Shown: positions 22,181 through 34,639, counted from the first letter of the stretch. The stretch is 64,000 nucleotides of DNA from Nymphaea colorata (GCF_008831285.2 NC_045145.1:23808802-23872801); one strand, 5' to 3'. Numbers and translations are program-made. The notes: generated by a model not told the origin, from the sequence alone.

Positions 22181-23320
22181 AACAGCCTATCGTTTAGATA
22201 AAGCAAGGCTTTGTTGAGTCAAAGTAAGTTGCTGGCTAGTGCTGTCATTATCAGCTTACAGCTGTTGACGAATCACTGGGTAAGAAGTAGCGGAAGGCAA
22301 CCCCTATAACTCCTGGGAAGAATACTTTGAGTTCAGGTTGGCTACTTACAGCAGCAAAGGACTATACTCCACTAAACGAGGGGGATAGAATTTGTGTCTC
22401 ATATAGAAAGAAATGACCAGCAGGCCTAAGCCACCGCTGAGTGAAGCTTTGATCAGCTAGCCAAGATTTCATGGCGGTAGAAAGAGAGAGTATATATACA
22501 TCCCCAATTGCTTGCCCCGCCCATGGGTTTTGACAAATGGACCAAGTGGACCCTAAGCAATTTTAAGCAGCAGGCTTAGATTGTACACGAGCCATCTTAC
22601 ACCATTACCATCCACCACCTGTGTTTCCCTTTTGGCTGTAGATGAAAGAATCTTTCAATGAAAATTAAGACTTGGAGACACTTGATGTTTTTTCCCTGGT
22701 GGTGGATGGAATGAAAAAATGGCAGCTCCTTCCTTGCATCATCAAATCCCCACTAACTACCATCTCAACAGAAGAAAACTGGGAAGAAGTTCCAGACTGC
22801 CAGTCGTTCCCCCACTGTATTCACTTCTTCTTTATTTATGCAACTCTTGAGATTCGGAACCAGTGATTTTGTAAAGCTTTCAGAGGTTTTTTAAAGTGGA
22901 TTAGTGTCTCAACATGCTAGTTCTTCACTCTTGTTACTCTTTAGTTTTCTGCTTCTTCTTTGAACTTCTATTTTCCATTTTCAATTGTGTTGGCAAAACC
23001 GCGGGCTGTTGCCACCTTTAATTTGTCCTCTTCTTTTCCTGTTTGTGAAGCTTTAGTTTTGTTCCAAATGGTTAATGATGATTCGACGTGAAGGGTGATG
23101 CTAGTATCAAGAGCAAGTAATATAGTCTTCTTGGCCAACAGTTGGCTTTCCTTGACCAAGAAAATGATTAATTCAACTGGTTGCAATTTGATAGTTACAT
23201 TAGCAATTTGCCTTAAGATCCCTGTAGTTGGTACTTTTCCTTCCGTTTGTAATTCCCTTGAATGAAAATGACAGCTTACTGAAGCTATGTTCCACCAAGA
23301 ATTATGAGAAAATTAACCTA
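22181..23320. other. Unassigned intergenic sequence
   Basis: It could hold the rest of the family unit that ends at 22180, but I could not align it. Short frames (22672-22866 plus, 22968-23186 minus) have no recognisable motifs. Confidence 0.3.
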
Positions 23321-23324
23321 CGAG

Positions 23325-24065
23325 ACAATTCAACACTTAGCGAGAGTTTTACAGTTGTTTGTGTTTATTAATGTTGCCACAACATTTGAGAGTCTATAGA
23401 GCTTTTGGAATTTCTTTTTCCTTACTTTGTTAATGCTATCATCAACTTGAAATAGAGCACTTCCTTCTTGTCAAATCAATAGTTGAAAGGAAATGAAAAA
23501 TTGAAGTATGTGGATAGATTTTTCAACCATGGCTGCAAAGTCACACCACATATAGGCACACTAGACATTAAACAAATCTGCGTAACTAAAATTAACCTAA
23601 AAAAACATCGTTTTAGCTTCTTTGCCCTCTTCTTTTGGCTTTCATCACAATTCACAATAGCAAGCAAAATTTGACAAAATTCCACTCGCCGAGCTTTGGA
23701 ATTTTGTCAAATTTTGCATGCTATTGTGAATTGTGATGAAAGCCACAAGAAGAGGGCATAGAAGTTAAAACCATGTTTTTTTAGGTTAATCTTTAGTTAC
23801 ATGCATTTGTTTAATGTGTCTACTGTGCCTATATATGAAGTGAATTTGAGGCCACGGTTGACAAATCTATCCACATACTTCAATTTTTCATTTCCTTCCA
23901 ACTACTGATTTGAGAAGAAGGGAGTGCTCTATTTCAAGTTGATATTAGCATTAACAAAGTAAGGAAAAGCAAACCCCAAAAACTCTACTAATTCTTCAAA
24001 TGTTGCGGCCACACTAATAAAGAAAAAATGGTTAATCAAAAGACAAGTTTTACACTTAGGGAGAA
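23325..24065. repeat. Near-perfect hairpin, 360-base arms, 12-base loop
   Basis: The left arm (about 23325-23684) and right arm (23697-24065) are reverse complements with scattered mismatches and small indels. The loop is the 12 bases at 23685-23696. The best-matched part is next to the loop (CAAAATTTGACAAAATTCCA against its complement). A transcript would fold into a long stem like a young MIRNA or hairpin-siRNA precursor, or this could be a foldback transposon. Confidence 0.9.
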
Positions 24066-26760
24066 TTTTTAGCAAGAGAAAATTAAGCTGTTTGTGTTTT
24101 ACAGTTGATGATCTAAACCAACAGATGAAATGACACAAACGCCCGACAGAATTAGAAAACAAGTAGGGAAAATGAGAAGGAATTTGGCAACTTGGGAGTC
24201 CAATGATGATTGGGCTTGACATGGGCAAGAAATAAGCTGCTGTCATTGTGTTTTAAAATGTTAATCTAAAACATCACATGAAACAATAAAATCACCTGAA
24301 GGTGGAAATCGAACAAAGAAATGAGTGCAAATTTGGCAACATGTTTCGAGCAATGACTAGACTTCCCATGGACAAGAAATAATTAAGCTGCTTCAGTATG
24401 TTTTACAATGTTGATCTAGAAGATCAGATAAAAGAGTGCAGTCGGCCCACTGAAATCAGAAATCGAATAGTTTAAGAAGGTTATTTAATTGTAAAGGAAC
24501 AAAGCTGAAGCTAGATCTCTCATCACCAGTTCTAGGTAGTCTGCAGCTGGTGTTGATATCTGCCATTAAGCTTACCTTGGTCTTCAAGCCCATGCCTCCT
24601 GCGCCAGTTTTTAGTAAAGAATAAATTACTTTTATTAGCAGAACAAATTTCAAATGGACCAACTAAAATGCGGGTAGGTGTCGATATTGTAAACTTGGTG
24701 AGTAATCAAGTTTCACATGTCGGTAACACTAAAGTGGTTCATTTTATGTGGAATTAATTTCCCTTATACTTCAGTTACCCCGCTAATGAGACATTTCACT
24801 TAAAGTGATTGACTTTTCACACCCGCTTCATGAATTCTTTTATTCTTAAAAAAAAAAGAAATTTTTTCAATCACTTATAAAGTAAATTTCCCAATTTTAA
24901 AAGCAAATTCTATATAAAAAATCATTTTTGAAAAAAAATAACATTCTGAGATTCGGACCAACCTATTTCAAACACCCCCAACCCAGCTGATTAGTTATTA
25001 GCCAATTGTTTGAAATAATGAATCAATCTTAAATAACACAACAATCAAACGAAAACGTATGCCAAGAAAATTAGCAATTTATATAATTTTGTATGGCTCA
25101 CCATTGCTCTCTTTTGAACACATACTCTTTGTCGATTTTCTATAGCCAGCATCCTGTCATGGATTTTACGGTTGTAGAACAAAAACGATTGAATGGAATA
25201 ATGAACGGTTCATGTACTTCCTTTCTGCCTCCCTATATCTCTTTCTATGTAGTTGCAGGCTGCTTCTTGATTAAGTACAAAGGCGACAAAGGAAAGCGGT
25301 GGACAGACTAAGAAGATAGTTGAAAGGAAAAGAAAGCATCCCACACTTTGGACAGATTTAGAAAGAAAAGAGTACCGGAAAGGAAGTCAATAATGAAAAA
25401 GATTATCTCCCTGATATGGCTTTCTATGTCTATCAGGCTGCATAATGTCCATTTTTATAACTCCTCAATTCTGAAATATCGGGAGGCAGAGGGGAAGTAC
25501 ATGAACAGTTCATTATTCCATTTATTCGTTTCTATTCTGCAAGCATAAGCTCCTTGACAGAATGCTGGCTACAGAGAACCAACAGAGAATAGATGCTCAA
25601 CCGCATAAGAAAGTTATGGTGATCAGCCATACAAAATAATACAAATTGCTAGTTCTCTTGGCACTTTCATTCTTTCATGCAATTGCCCATTTTCTTCATC
25701 CTATCTTAAATGAGGAGCCTTCCCACACAAGCCATGTAAAAACTGGCAAATTCTTTGTAGAGCTGAATAGTTCCAGAAATCTTTTCCATGACTGAATCCA
25801 GGATCGAATATAAATCAGTCATCCTTGGAGCTGCACTTAAACAGATCCATATTCGATTTTAGGACCGGGCATCCTCAACAATTTCAGGTTTTTCTCCCTC
25901 CCTTGGATGCAAGCTGGTATAATACCACCTTTTCTTTGTATATTTGTTGGAATATTTTTTTACTCTAGGAAGTTTGATTTTGAGATTGAGAAATTTACTT
26001 TATGAGTAAGTGAACAAATTCGTTTTTGTTTAGAATTAAAGAACAAGAGGTGGGTTTGAGAAGTAAATCACTTTAATGGCTCATTAGTGAGATAAGTGAA
26101 GCATGGGGAAAAATTAATTCCATTTAAGGTGAAGCCACTTTATTCTTATGGACATGTTAAACTTGCTAGCTCACCAAGCATAAGTTTACTATATTGACAA
26201 TAGCTGCATTTAAGTTGGTCCATTTGCAACCTCAGCTGGTCCTAGGATCCAATCTGGATCACTAAAAGTGCGGCTTCAACTTGTTCTGCTAATAAAACTG
26301 GTTCATGTAGCATGTGCATGCAAACCGAGATATGCTTATTGGCGCAAGTGGAGTTGATACTCATGTACCTTGAAGCAATGACCAGCTTCACATGTGAGAT
26401 CATAAAGCTAAGTTGAGTGGAGCTCCAGCTTGACTCTTTTACAATTAAATAACAATTCTTATATGAGCATTGTTGCCAATTTCACTCTCATTTCTGGCCT
26501 ACTCTATTTCTGCCTTCAGTTGGGCAACTGTATTATGTTATCTAATGTTCTATATTAACATTGTAAACCATAATGGCAGCAGCTTAATTATTTCTTGTTC
26601 ACGGGAAGTCTGGTCATCCCTGGACTAGGAAGTTGCCAAATTAGCTTTCACTTCCTTATTTGATTTACATCTAGATGATGCTCCAGATTAACATTGTAAA
26701 ATACAATGTCAGCATCTTATTTTTTATTCATGTCAAGCCCAGTGACAAGCAAGTTGTGGA
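24066..26760. repeat. Inverted repeat R, about 2.7 kb
   Basis: The sequence from about 24066-25100 returns in reverse complement at about 25600-26760. Shared blocks include the part around 24330-24490 with 26430-26650, and 24660-24900 with 25980-26190. The arms are well diverged. The central 0.5 kb holds two short frames (25093-25311 and 25348-25548) without motifs. Pieces of the same repeat occur near 58395-58549 and 59224-59550. Confidence 0.75.
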
Positions 26761-26810
26761 ATCCACTCTCATTTCTCTTCTCCTCTTCTCTCTTGGTTGA
26801 CTCCTTACAA

Positions 26811-27590
26811 GATGATGGAATTCTCCAAATTGCACCACTGGATCATCTACAAAAGATAATGATGAAGAGGATCATGTTGAAAATGAAGCCCTAGATCTCT
26901 TTGTTCAATGGCTATGATGCAAAGACCCATCTCCTCGAAGATTCACCACCAGATTCTCCATATTTCTGCCACATCAATCTTGCTGGCAGTCGTGGGAAAA
27001 CCCTAACCCTAGACTTCGTGTAGTTCAGAATTAGAATGGGTCTCTCTGATAATTTGTCGAGTGCTCCATTTGATGGTGTGATGGATCCATCCTCTGGAAG
27101 TCGTTTTCTCCATTGCAAATCCCAAAAATGGCACTAAAACAGCTTCCCTTGTAAGAAACCATCACACAATCAAATTGATAACTCGACAAGTGACCGAAGA
27201 GACCAAGATAGAGGTATACCTTGTGGAGATGCCAACTGCTTGAAGTCTCCTCAGTTGAATTCGGAACCGCAGGAAGTCTAGGATTAGCTTTGCCCAAGAT
27301 CATGTCGGTAATATGGAGAATCTGGTTTCCCCCACCTCCAAGGGGACAAGCCATTGCATCATAGATATTAAATATGAGCAGTGGTGGAGACAGGATTTTT
27401 TGGTTAAGAGGCTTCGACACAAAGATAATGCAGGTATTGTGTGGGCAGTGGCCTGCACCAGAACCATTTGGGTTTGCTACTGAACTCTGAGGTGGACATG
27501 AAGATCTAGGGCTTCATCGTCATGATCTTCTTTATCATCATTTAAAAAAATGGTGGAGGAGATGTATCTGGAGAATTCCATCATCACCTA
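26811..27590. repeat. Inverted repeat S
   Basis: Left arm about 26811-27060 and right arm about 27280-27590. Shared blocks include GATGATGGAATTCTCCA with its complement, CATGA(C/G)..GAAGCCCTAGATC, and ATATGGAGAATCTGG. It lies just right of repeat R. Confidence 0.7.
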
Positions 27591-27689
27591 CAGTATCAAC
27601 CTAGAGAGAGAGTGTGAGAGAGAGTTAAGAGTTTATGAAAGCATAAAAGCTCATAAAATTGGTCAATTATGGTGATAGAAAGAAACAAT

Positions 27690-28980
27690 GGGGAACGTCT
27701 GGTCAATATGGCTTGGAGACCTATATCGCTACTAAGTAAATAACCATTTTTTTCTTTTATCAATATACATCCATATATACTTTGCTTTGTTAGCATTTTC
27801 TATCTAATTAGAACAAATTTAAAACCATTGTGAATTACCCCAAGGGGTGGTAGTGTACTAAGAGGTAAGGTGGTCCGGCTCCTCTAAGAACTCAGATTCG
27901 AGTCTTGGAGTGGTCAATGTCACGTCCCAGTGCGCTCTACCTCTGGACCGTAAAAGGTATCAAAGCATGCTCCATGAAAACCCAAGTGGTTGGGCAAGGG
28001 GGAAGGGAGCTGTGGCCTCTCTTAGGGGCAGTGTAATTAACCACTCAGCCGTAAAAGAAAAGAAAAAACCATTGTGAATTAATGGAATAGTAAAAACATG
28101 AAATTTTCAAAACCTATTTACAAGCTTTTGTTACTTTGGGGTTGAACCACCTGTTAAAAATATCAAAAATAGAAAGGAACAAGGCATACTGAATGAGATA
28201 AGAGGAAGTCATTAACCACCACGATGGACTTCATAAGGGGCTCCTCAGGATGCCTTTTGCCTTCCCCCAACAAACCATAACTAAACGTGATGATATATAG
28301 CAGCACAAACAATGCGACACATACATTGTGCTTTGAACATTTTAGATTAATGTGTAGTAAAGTTGAAGAACATCGCTTTGGAAGGTCATCAATGTGAAGT
28401 AATGGGCAATTTATAGTACTTAGTATATGATACTTTCAGGAAAGAATCATTTGGTAGGTGACCAAATAATAAATTAAGGAAATATGAAAATAAATCTCAT
28501 TTTTCTTTTTTCATTAATTGAGAAAAACTGTTGTCTTTAGTAAACTCTACGTTGTGCAATCTTCACTTATCAAAATAGTTAGCACCATTCCTTCTTTAGT
28601 TTGTCTTACAAATCTTTCATGATTAATGTCAATTAGTCTCAAATTTGAATATGTAAGAAGACAAAGGCAAGAAAGATTATTTTTATCCCCTTCTTTACAA
28701 AGCAAAAAATGATTGGTAGCATTTCAACATACCAAGAAAATGTAGTTGGTGGGAATGCTTGAAAAGAAAAAATGAAAGATTATAAATTGCAATTGCCTTG
28801 TTTACCTACCCAAGTTACTGGGAATGTTGGCGCCCCTGTGCCACCAAGTAGAAATATGTCTTGCCAGTTCATCTTTACATGGTGATTTTCACTAATAAAT
28901 AATGAAAATAAGCAAAAATTGACATGTTTGGACTAAAAACAAAAGCAATATTGCTACCGTCAAAACTGTTGTCTCACTTT
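27690..28980 (+). repeat. Dispersed module X, copy 2 (split by a SINE)
   Basis: It matches parts of X1, X3 and X4, including the block around AGTAAAAACATGAAATTTT and the TATA-containing block near 28400. The SINE at 27838-28064 interrupts it. Confidence 0.75.
27838..28064 (+). mobile_element. tRNA-like SINE with 17-base target duplication
   Basis: The 227-base insert is flanked by identical 17-base copies at 27821-27837 and 28065-28081 (core AAAACCATTGTGAATTA). Near its 5' end lie a region resembling a Pol III A box (TGGTAGTGTACTAAGAGG, from 27848) and a good B box GATTCGAGTC (27895-27904). The 3' end is A-rich (GTAAAAGAAAAGAAAAAA). Internal Pol III boxes, an A-rich tail and long target duplications together are characteristic of SINEs moved by LINE machinery. 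The related modules X1, X3 and X4 lack the insert and serve as empty sites. Confidence 0.85.
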
Positions 28981-30400
28981 TAAGCATAATTAATTTATCC
29001 GCAAGAAGTTTCTAGACTAACATAACTTTCTGTCACTTCAAAAACAGATAGTGGATGCTCAATATTGCTTCCACATACTACACATCTACTAACTAGTTGA
29101 ATCCCAAAGTGTGTTGAAGCTTCTCGAAAATTGTTAGCCACTCATCGAGAGCAAGGAAGAGAGCCCATTTGACTCTTGGAATGGCCTCATTTCTTCACCT
29201 CTTTGTACCAGGATCATGTGTCATTGATCGTTTGATTCTCCCCGTTAGTTCATTTTTTGTGTCTTGACAACATTAAACACAGTTGAATAAATTTAAAAAC
29301 AATGGTCGTATAATCTGTTCTGCTTTCTTCCTAACAGTCATATCTGTTTCCATTAAAAGAAATATGTGTCTGAGGCTGATTTCAACGTAAGAGTACTACT
29401 CGTGGAGGACATTGGGAGGGTCTTATTTTTGCAAATCTGCTCTAGAAATTAATAAATTAAGAATAAATGGTGGCCATATAATGTGGCAAACCTTACTTCC
29501 TAGGTTATTTCCTCTTTTTCCTCCTTATTAAAGCTGATAAAGCAAGGTGGCATGCTTTGGTACGACGCTATGAAGAGAGGCAAAGGTAGCTATTGGAGGT
29601 TCATCTCTCTCTCTCTCCCTCTCCCTCTCACCAGTTTGATGAAATTATTAAATGAAAAGCTATTTGAGGTGTTGTGCTCTAAGGTCCATAGCCTAAATGC
29701 TTATGTTTCCTCAAGGTTTGTGTTGTTTACCTTGCTATTTTTTTTTCTCGTTGCTGCCATTTTTTACTTGTTACAGTGTAGACATGTGCTATTCTGTTTT
29801 AACAAGATGCTCGTATAAGAGAGACTTCTAAAGCCGAAAACATATGGGGAAGTAGATATTTCTTTTAGGGAGAGTATAAAAAAAATTCATAACAAGGAAT
29901 ATCATGACTTTGATGAGATAACGTTGATGGTTTATTAAATATTTTTGTATAGTTCTTGCTGTTAATAAGTGTAATGTACATATTACCTTAATATCTGCTA
30001 TGTCAATTATTTCACGTATTTTAATGTATTAGGGAAAACTCTAAGTTGTAAAAACTATTGTGTTTTTTTTTTCAGAACAATTCATTTCAAATGCCCGTGT
30101 TACTAAAGATTGAACTGTGTGTTACCATATGCTTGTTGGGGAACCTGACCTGGCTTTTTGCAACGGGAATCAGCTGTTGGCAAAATAATCTATAAGATTG
30201 GGATGTACATTATGGAATGATGCTCAGTAACGTTGTTGGTAGTGCACGTAGTAACATTGTGGGTGTGCTACTAAATACCTTTAGTTATGTGTTTTCAGTG
30301 TTACTAAATGGTAAATTTCTTGTAGTGTATGCTTGATTTTGTTTTTCAATCACACACAAATAGTTAATGTCTCATTGCTGCACCTTCTGAATACTCATCA
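28981..30400. other. Intergenic, nothing firm identified
   Basis: An 88-codon frame at 29552-29818 (+) has a hydrophobic segment near residues 53-74 and an (AG/CT)-rich stretch at its start, but no known motif and no paralogue in the window. Confidence 0.3.
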
Positions 30401-30419
30401 CATTAATTCCTGTTGCACA

Positions 30420-30690
30420 ACTGTCACTCGTCATTTCCTTATTGAGAAAATTTTTGATGAAATGCCTACTAAAACAGTCGTCTTCTAGACAATGCTGGTG
30501 GTTGGACACCACAAGCACGGAAACTTGCTTGAAGTGCATCAACTGTTTGATGAAATGTTGGAGCTATTGTCCCATGGAATATAATGCTTGCAGGATGTGT
30601 TCAATGCCGATGTCCTAAGGGGACTCTGTCTCTTCCATGAAATGCAATTACCATCTATGACGAAGTGACAATCGTCAGATCAATAGTTGC
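30420..30690 (+). pseudogene. PPR-protein relic
   Basis: Broken frames carry two tandem PPR-like units: EKIFDEMPTKTVVF followed by a stop, then HGNLLEVHQLFDEM, and later LCLFHEMQLP. PPR proteins are 35-residue helical-repeat RNA-binding proteins of plant organelles. The fragment has several stops, no start and no neighbouring repeats, so it is a decayed piece. Confidence 0.7.
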
Positions 30691-31089
30691 TTATTGCTAA
30701 AGAAATAGTAGTTTTATTTACAATAATCTTGTAATCATGCTTACTACTTATACTTTGACCAATCATGGAAAACATATGCCTTTCTCCTCTATTGGAAATT
30801 TTTGCAGTTACTAACATTAACTCCAACATTTTTTCCGAGACTCCTTTTGAATATTGTTTCTTTTAGACTGACTATAAGTTGCTCAAACTATATGAACTTC
30901 AGGCTGAAGTTGAGTACCATTTTCTTATAACTGATTACTAGTGGCTACTATCTGAACCATTTATATTCCTAATTTGTTGCTCATCCTGTAATCAACTAAG
31001 CTTGTCACAGCTATTGCTTTGTGGTTATTACATAACTTCCATATGTATTTTGTAGGATAGGAAATGCACTTGTTCTCGGTTGGACACTG

Positions 31090-31883
31090 GAAAAATAGAT
31101 GGGTCAAATGCTTGTACAACTTTGTTGTATTCAAATGACAAGTTATATATTGTTTTTCTTTTAAAAATAATAGTTAACAAAATCCAGCCCAAGTCATCGA
31201 CTTGACCCCCCGAGTCACGAATCAATAATGAACTTAGTCGAGTCCCAAGTCATTGAATTTTAAATCATAGATCAGTTTCTCTCACTGCAACTTTATGTTG
31301 AACACTCTTGGTGAGAGAATGTTGTTTGTTCTTGCGTTGAATAAAGGAAGATAGGAAAAGATAATTAATTAGTTCTGCACTGCAGCCGTTAGGTTGAGTT
31401 AATGTCTAGACACGCGCAGCACACCACGGCCCCAGTTTTATAGCATAGGAGATGACGCTTTATGAGGAACATCTGATTTTTAAATCGGACGCTTTATTTA
31501 ATGTTTTTTTGAATGAAAGGGCATCGAGCTGGTTATGTGCACTCCTATGTGGCAAGAAAAACAACCAAAATACCTCCATTTAAATAAAAAAAACTTTTTA
31601 AAAAAGATAAAAAAATTTAAAAATTAAACAGTCTAAACTACCCATTATTTTATAAAAGAAATTCTAAAATACCCTATAGTACCTTTGTGGCAGATTTGTT
31701 GCATATAATATTTGAGTGGAGAGTGTCGGGATATATGCTGACGTCCTATCTGAGACATCGCGTTGAACAGAGCCTCGTTGGCACTCCATGTGGGGCAGGT
31801 GCGACAGTGGTGACGTCAAAAAATTTCGAAGAAGTGGTGCATGAGATGACCCCGTGAACTTGTAAAGCAACAAGAAAAAATAC
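31090..31883 (+). repeat. Dispersed module P, copy 1
   Basis: It matches 46392-47140 in the same orientation (shared blocks such as TTGTTGTATTCAAATGACAA and TTGAATAAAGGAAGATAGGA). The right end in both copies is the start of the terminal inverted repeat CCAACACAGT. Confidence 0.85.
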
Positions 31884-32513
31884 CCAACACAGTCAGTCTA
31901 AACTCAGACTGTAATTAACTAGGCCACCGAATTTTCAAGGTAAATAAAAAAACAGAAATTTGGTTTTAATTTCACATTAATTATTTCAAATTATCTAATA
32001 TTTCCTAGGTTAGTAGATTTCGGACCCAAAACCTGTGTAGTCAAGAAAACACAAATCCAGGTCCAAACCATCCAAATAACCAGGATAGATCCAATTCAAT
32101 TACACTTTCTTTTCTTTTACTTTTCTTTTAAAAATTCACAAAAGACGCGTAACTTCCACCTATGTTTTGGGAAAAGAAAATTCATTGGACTAATCGTCAA
32201 GTCAAATATGACCGAATTTTTTTGGTTGGTTGTGTCCATCGAAAAATCAAACGTAATTTTGTAAAATATTATTTTTATTATTATTTCAATGGCACGAATA
32301 TGAACCTTGTGACCATAGATGAATAAGTTGATTCAACTGACTATATGACTTCCAAAAACATACACATTCCTTTTAACATTAAATAAATTCCAAGGCAATA
32401 GAAGATGTGTTAGTTGAAAACTCTAAAAATACGTCTGCACCCCAAGCGTGGTTTAAATTACTCAAGTCCACCTCGATCCACCGTTCAATTTGAGTTTAGA
32501 CTGACTGTGTTGG
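31884..32513. mobile_element. Element with 23-bp terminal inverted repeats
   Basis: Perfect 23-base inverted ends lie at 31884-31906 (begins CCAACACAGTCAGTC) and 32491-32513, flanked by the 4-base direct repeat ATAC on both sides (31880-31883 and 32514-32517). The 630-base interior has no coding capacity, so it is a non-autonomous DNA element. The superfamily is not clear from these ends. Confidence 0.8.
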
Positions 32514-32542
32514 ATACAGTCGCACGGTCTTTGTACTGCATA

Positions 32543-32561
32543 AGAGAGAGAGAGAGAGAGA
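32543..32561 (+). repeat. (GA)n microsatellite
   Basis: About nine GA units. The reverse copy of this region at 50290-50308 carries (CT)n at the same place. Confidence 0.95.
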
Positions 32562-32582
32562 TCCAATCACTTGGGCTAGGTT

Positions 32583-33600
32583 ATATATGTTCTTTCTGGT
32601 TTTATATGTCGATGATATATTGCTGGCAAGTAATGATGTTGGCATATTGCATGAAACTAAGAATTTTTGTCAACAAAGTTTGACATGAAGGATCTTGGTG
32701 ATGCATCTTTTGTATTGGGGATCCAAATATTTCGAGATCGTTCTCGGGGTATTCTTGGATTATCACAAAAGGCCTACATTGATCAGGTGCTTTAGCGATA
32801 TAGCATGAAGGATTATAAACCAGGAGATACACCAGTTGCTAGAGGAGACAATTTTAGTCTCAAACAGTGCCCTAAAAGTGAAATCAAATCTAAGGAAATG
32901 GAAAGAATTCCTTATTAGTCTGTTGTGGGAAGCCTTATGTATGCTTAGATTTGTACTCGTCCGGATATTGCATTTATCTTTGAAATATTAGGTAGATACT
33001 TAAGTGATCATGGTATGAATCATTGGAAAATAGCCAAAAGGGTATTGAGGTACTTACAAAGAACAAAATGTTTTATGCTCACATACAAGAAGTCAGATCA
33101 GTTGGAGATCATTGGGTATTCAGATTTTGATTTTGTTGGGTGCCAAGACAGTCATAAGTCTACTTTAAGCTATGTATTTCTATTGGCTGGAGAAGCTACA
33201 TCCGAAAAAGTGTCAAATAGACAGTTGTAGCTACTTCAACCATGGCAGCAGAATTCATAGCATGTTACGAGATATCCAATCATGCTTTGTGGTTGCGGAA
33301 TTTGTCACGGGGCTGCGGATTGTGAATGGTATAGAAAGACCACTAAGGTTATTGTGTGACAATAATTCAGCAGCCATGTACTCTAATAACAGCAGCAGTT
33401 TGTCAAAGTCGAAGCACATCGATATTAAGTTTTTGGCTGTTAAACAGAGGATAAAGAATTGTCAGGTGTCTTTAAAGCAAATTGGGACAAACTCTAGGAT
33501 TGCAGATCCGGTTACCCAAGGTTTAACACCTAAGGTCTTTCACAAACATGTTGTTCATATGGGGGTGTTACCTTTGGATGATGTGCTGGTTTAGTGAGAG
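32583..33600 (+). pseudogene. 5'-truncated copia reverse transcriptase/RNase H
   Basis: It begins abruptly at LYVDDILLASND, the catalytic motif of the reverse transcriptase. It runs through KRVLRYLQRTKCFML and GYSDFDFVGCQDSHKSTLSYVFLLAG into RNase H and ends after KSKHIDIKFLAVKQ and ADPVTQGL. Frames 33015-33230 and 33172-33594 overlap because of a frameshift near 33200, and the first 400 bases contain stops. Gag, protease, integrase and most of the reverse transcriptase are missing. The 3' LTR follows. Confidence 0.9.
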
Positions 33601-33989
33601 TTTGTATTTTGTTTGCTCTTATGTATGGATACATATTCAGTTTCCTACAGAATAAAGTTTAAAGTTCTTTGGTTCCATTCTGTGTTTATGTTTTTGATTT
33701 CCATAAGGTTTTAAAGTTGGACCAGTTGAGAATAGATATGTTGTAATCACATTACATGTAATTCTCATGCTATACATCCATATCAGATCTATGTCATTGA
33801 TTGTGTTAACATTTGTGATCATTGAAGATTTAGCTAATTTTAATATAGCGAAAGCCGCTTTGGTCCTGTGTTGATATGATCATGGACGACATTAGTGAAA
33901 ATGACGTTTATTAAGATAGCAGTTATGAGCTCCTAAGGTTTTATGTAATGTTTGAATGTATAAAGACATATTTGGCCCAAGTGAGAGAT

Positions 33990-34360
33990 TGTAAGGATCA
34001 TTTGGTGGGCCGGCATATGTCTATAAAAAATTTCAGACATTATGGTTGTCTTAATGTACATATTCGCTTAAGTGATTGCATTTTGGGATATTACGTCATT
34101 TTATATGGTATGAGGTAATTTTGTAATGTATAAATACCTGTACGCAATTACAGACTCTTTGATGGGTTGAATCTGTAATTGCCCAAAATATAAAATGGTA
34201 GTAGTCCCTGGGGTCGTGCAATGGTTGCCAAAAACGTTGGTTTCTAGGGTTGGCTCTTCCCCATCTCAGAGCGTCCGCATGCGCTACAAAGACCCTGGAA
34301 GATCATACTGCAATCGGATTGTCCATTTGTTCAGATGGATTCAGGTACGCTTCCGCTACA
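33990..34360 (+). repeat. 3' LTR of the truncated copia element
   Basis: A purine-rich tract (AAGTGAGAGAT) just before 33990 is followed by TGTAAGGATC. The LTR ends ...CGCTACA at 34360, giving about 371 bases with TGTA/TACA termini. A TATA-like GTATAAATAC lies near 34126-34135. No matching 5' LTR is present. Confidence 0.7.
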
Positions 34361-34639
34361 GTTGTAGTTTTAATTCAATAATTTAGCATGAACATGATCC
34401 TATTTAGGGTATATTGTTTTTGTATATGCATGAGGGAAATCTCCATCAAGAATGACTTGACTGTATTCAAGGTTTTCTCGAGGGTAGGCGACGGTTTCCA
34501 CAGGCCTTTCGAACAGTCACTGCTCTTCTTTTAATTTTTTTTGTTCAGCAATCTATGTCTACTTAGAGGTCATTTGGTTGCAGGAACACACACTGTTTTA
34601 AGAACAGAATGTTCTTAGAAATGGTTGATGCATGCCAAA

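Noticed and set aside
27838-27920. A tRNA gene at the Pol III boxes
   Set aside because: No cloverleaf can be formed, and target duplications with an A-rich tail show it is a SINE.
29552-29818. A small membrane-protein gene
   Set aside because: One hydrophobic segment, no paralogue in the window and no resemblance to the family described. Chance cannot be excluded.
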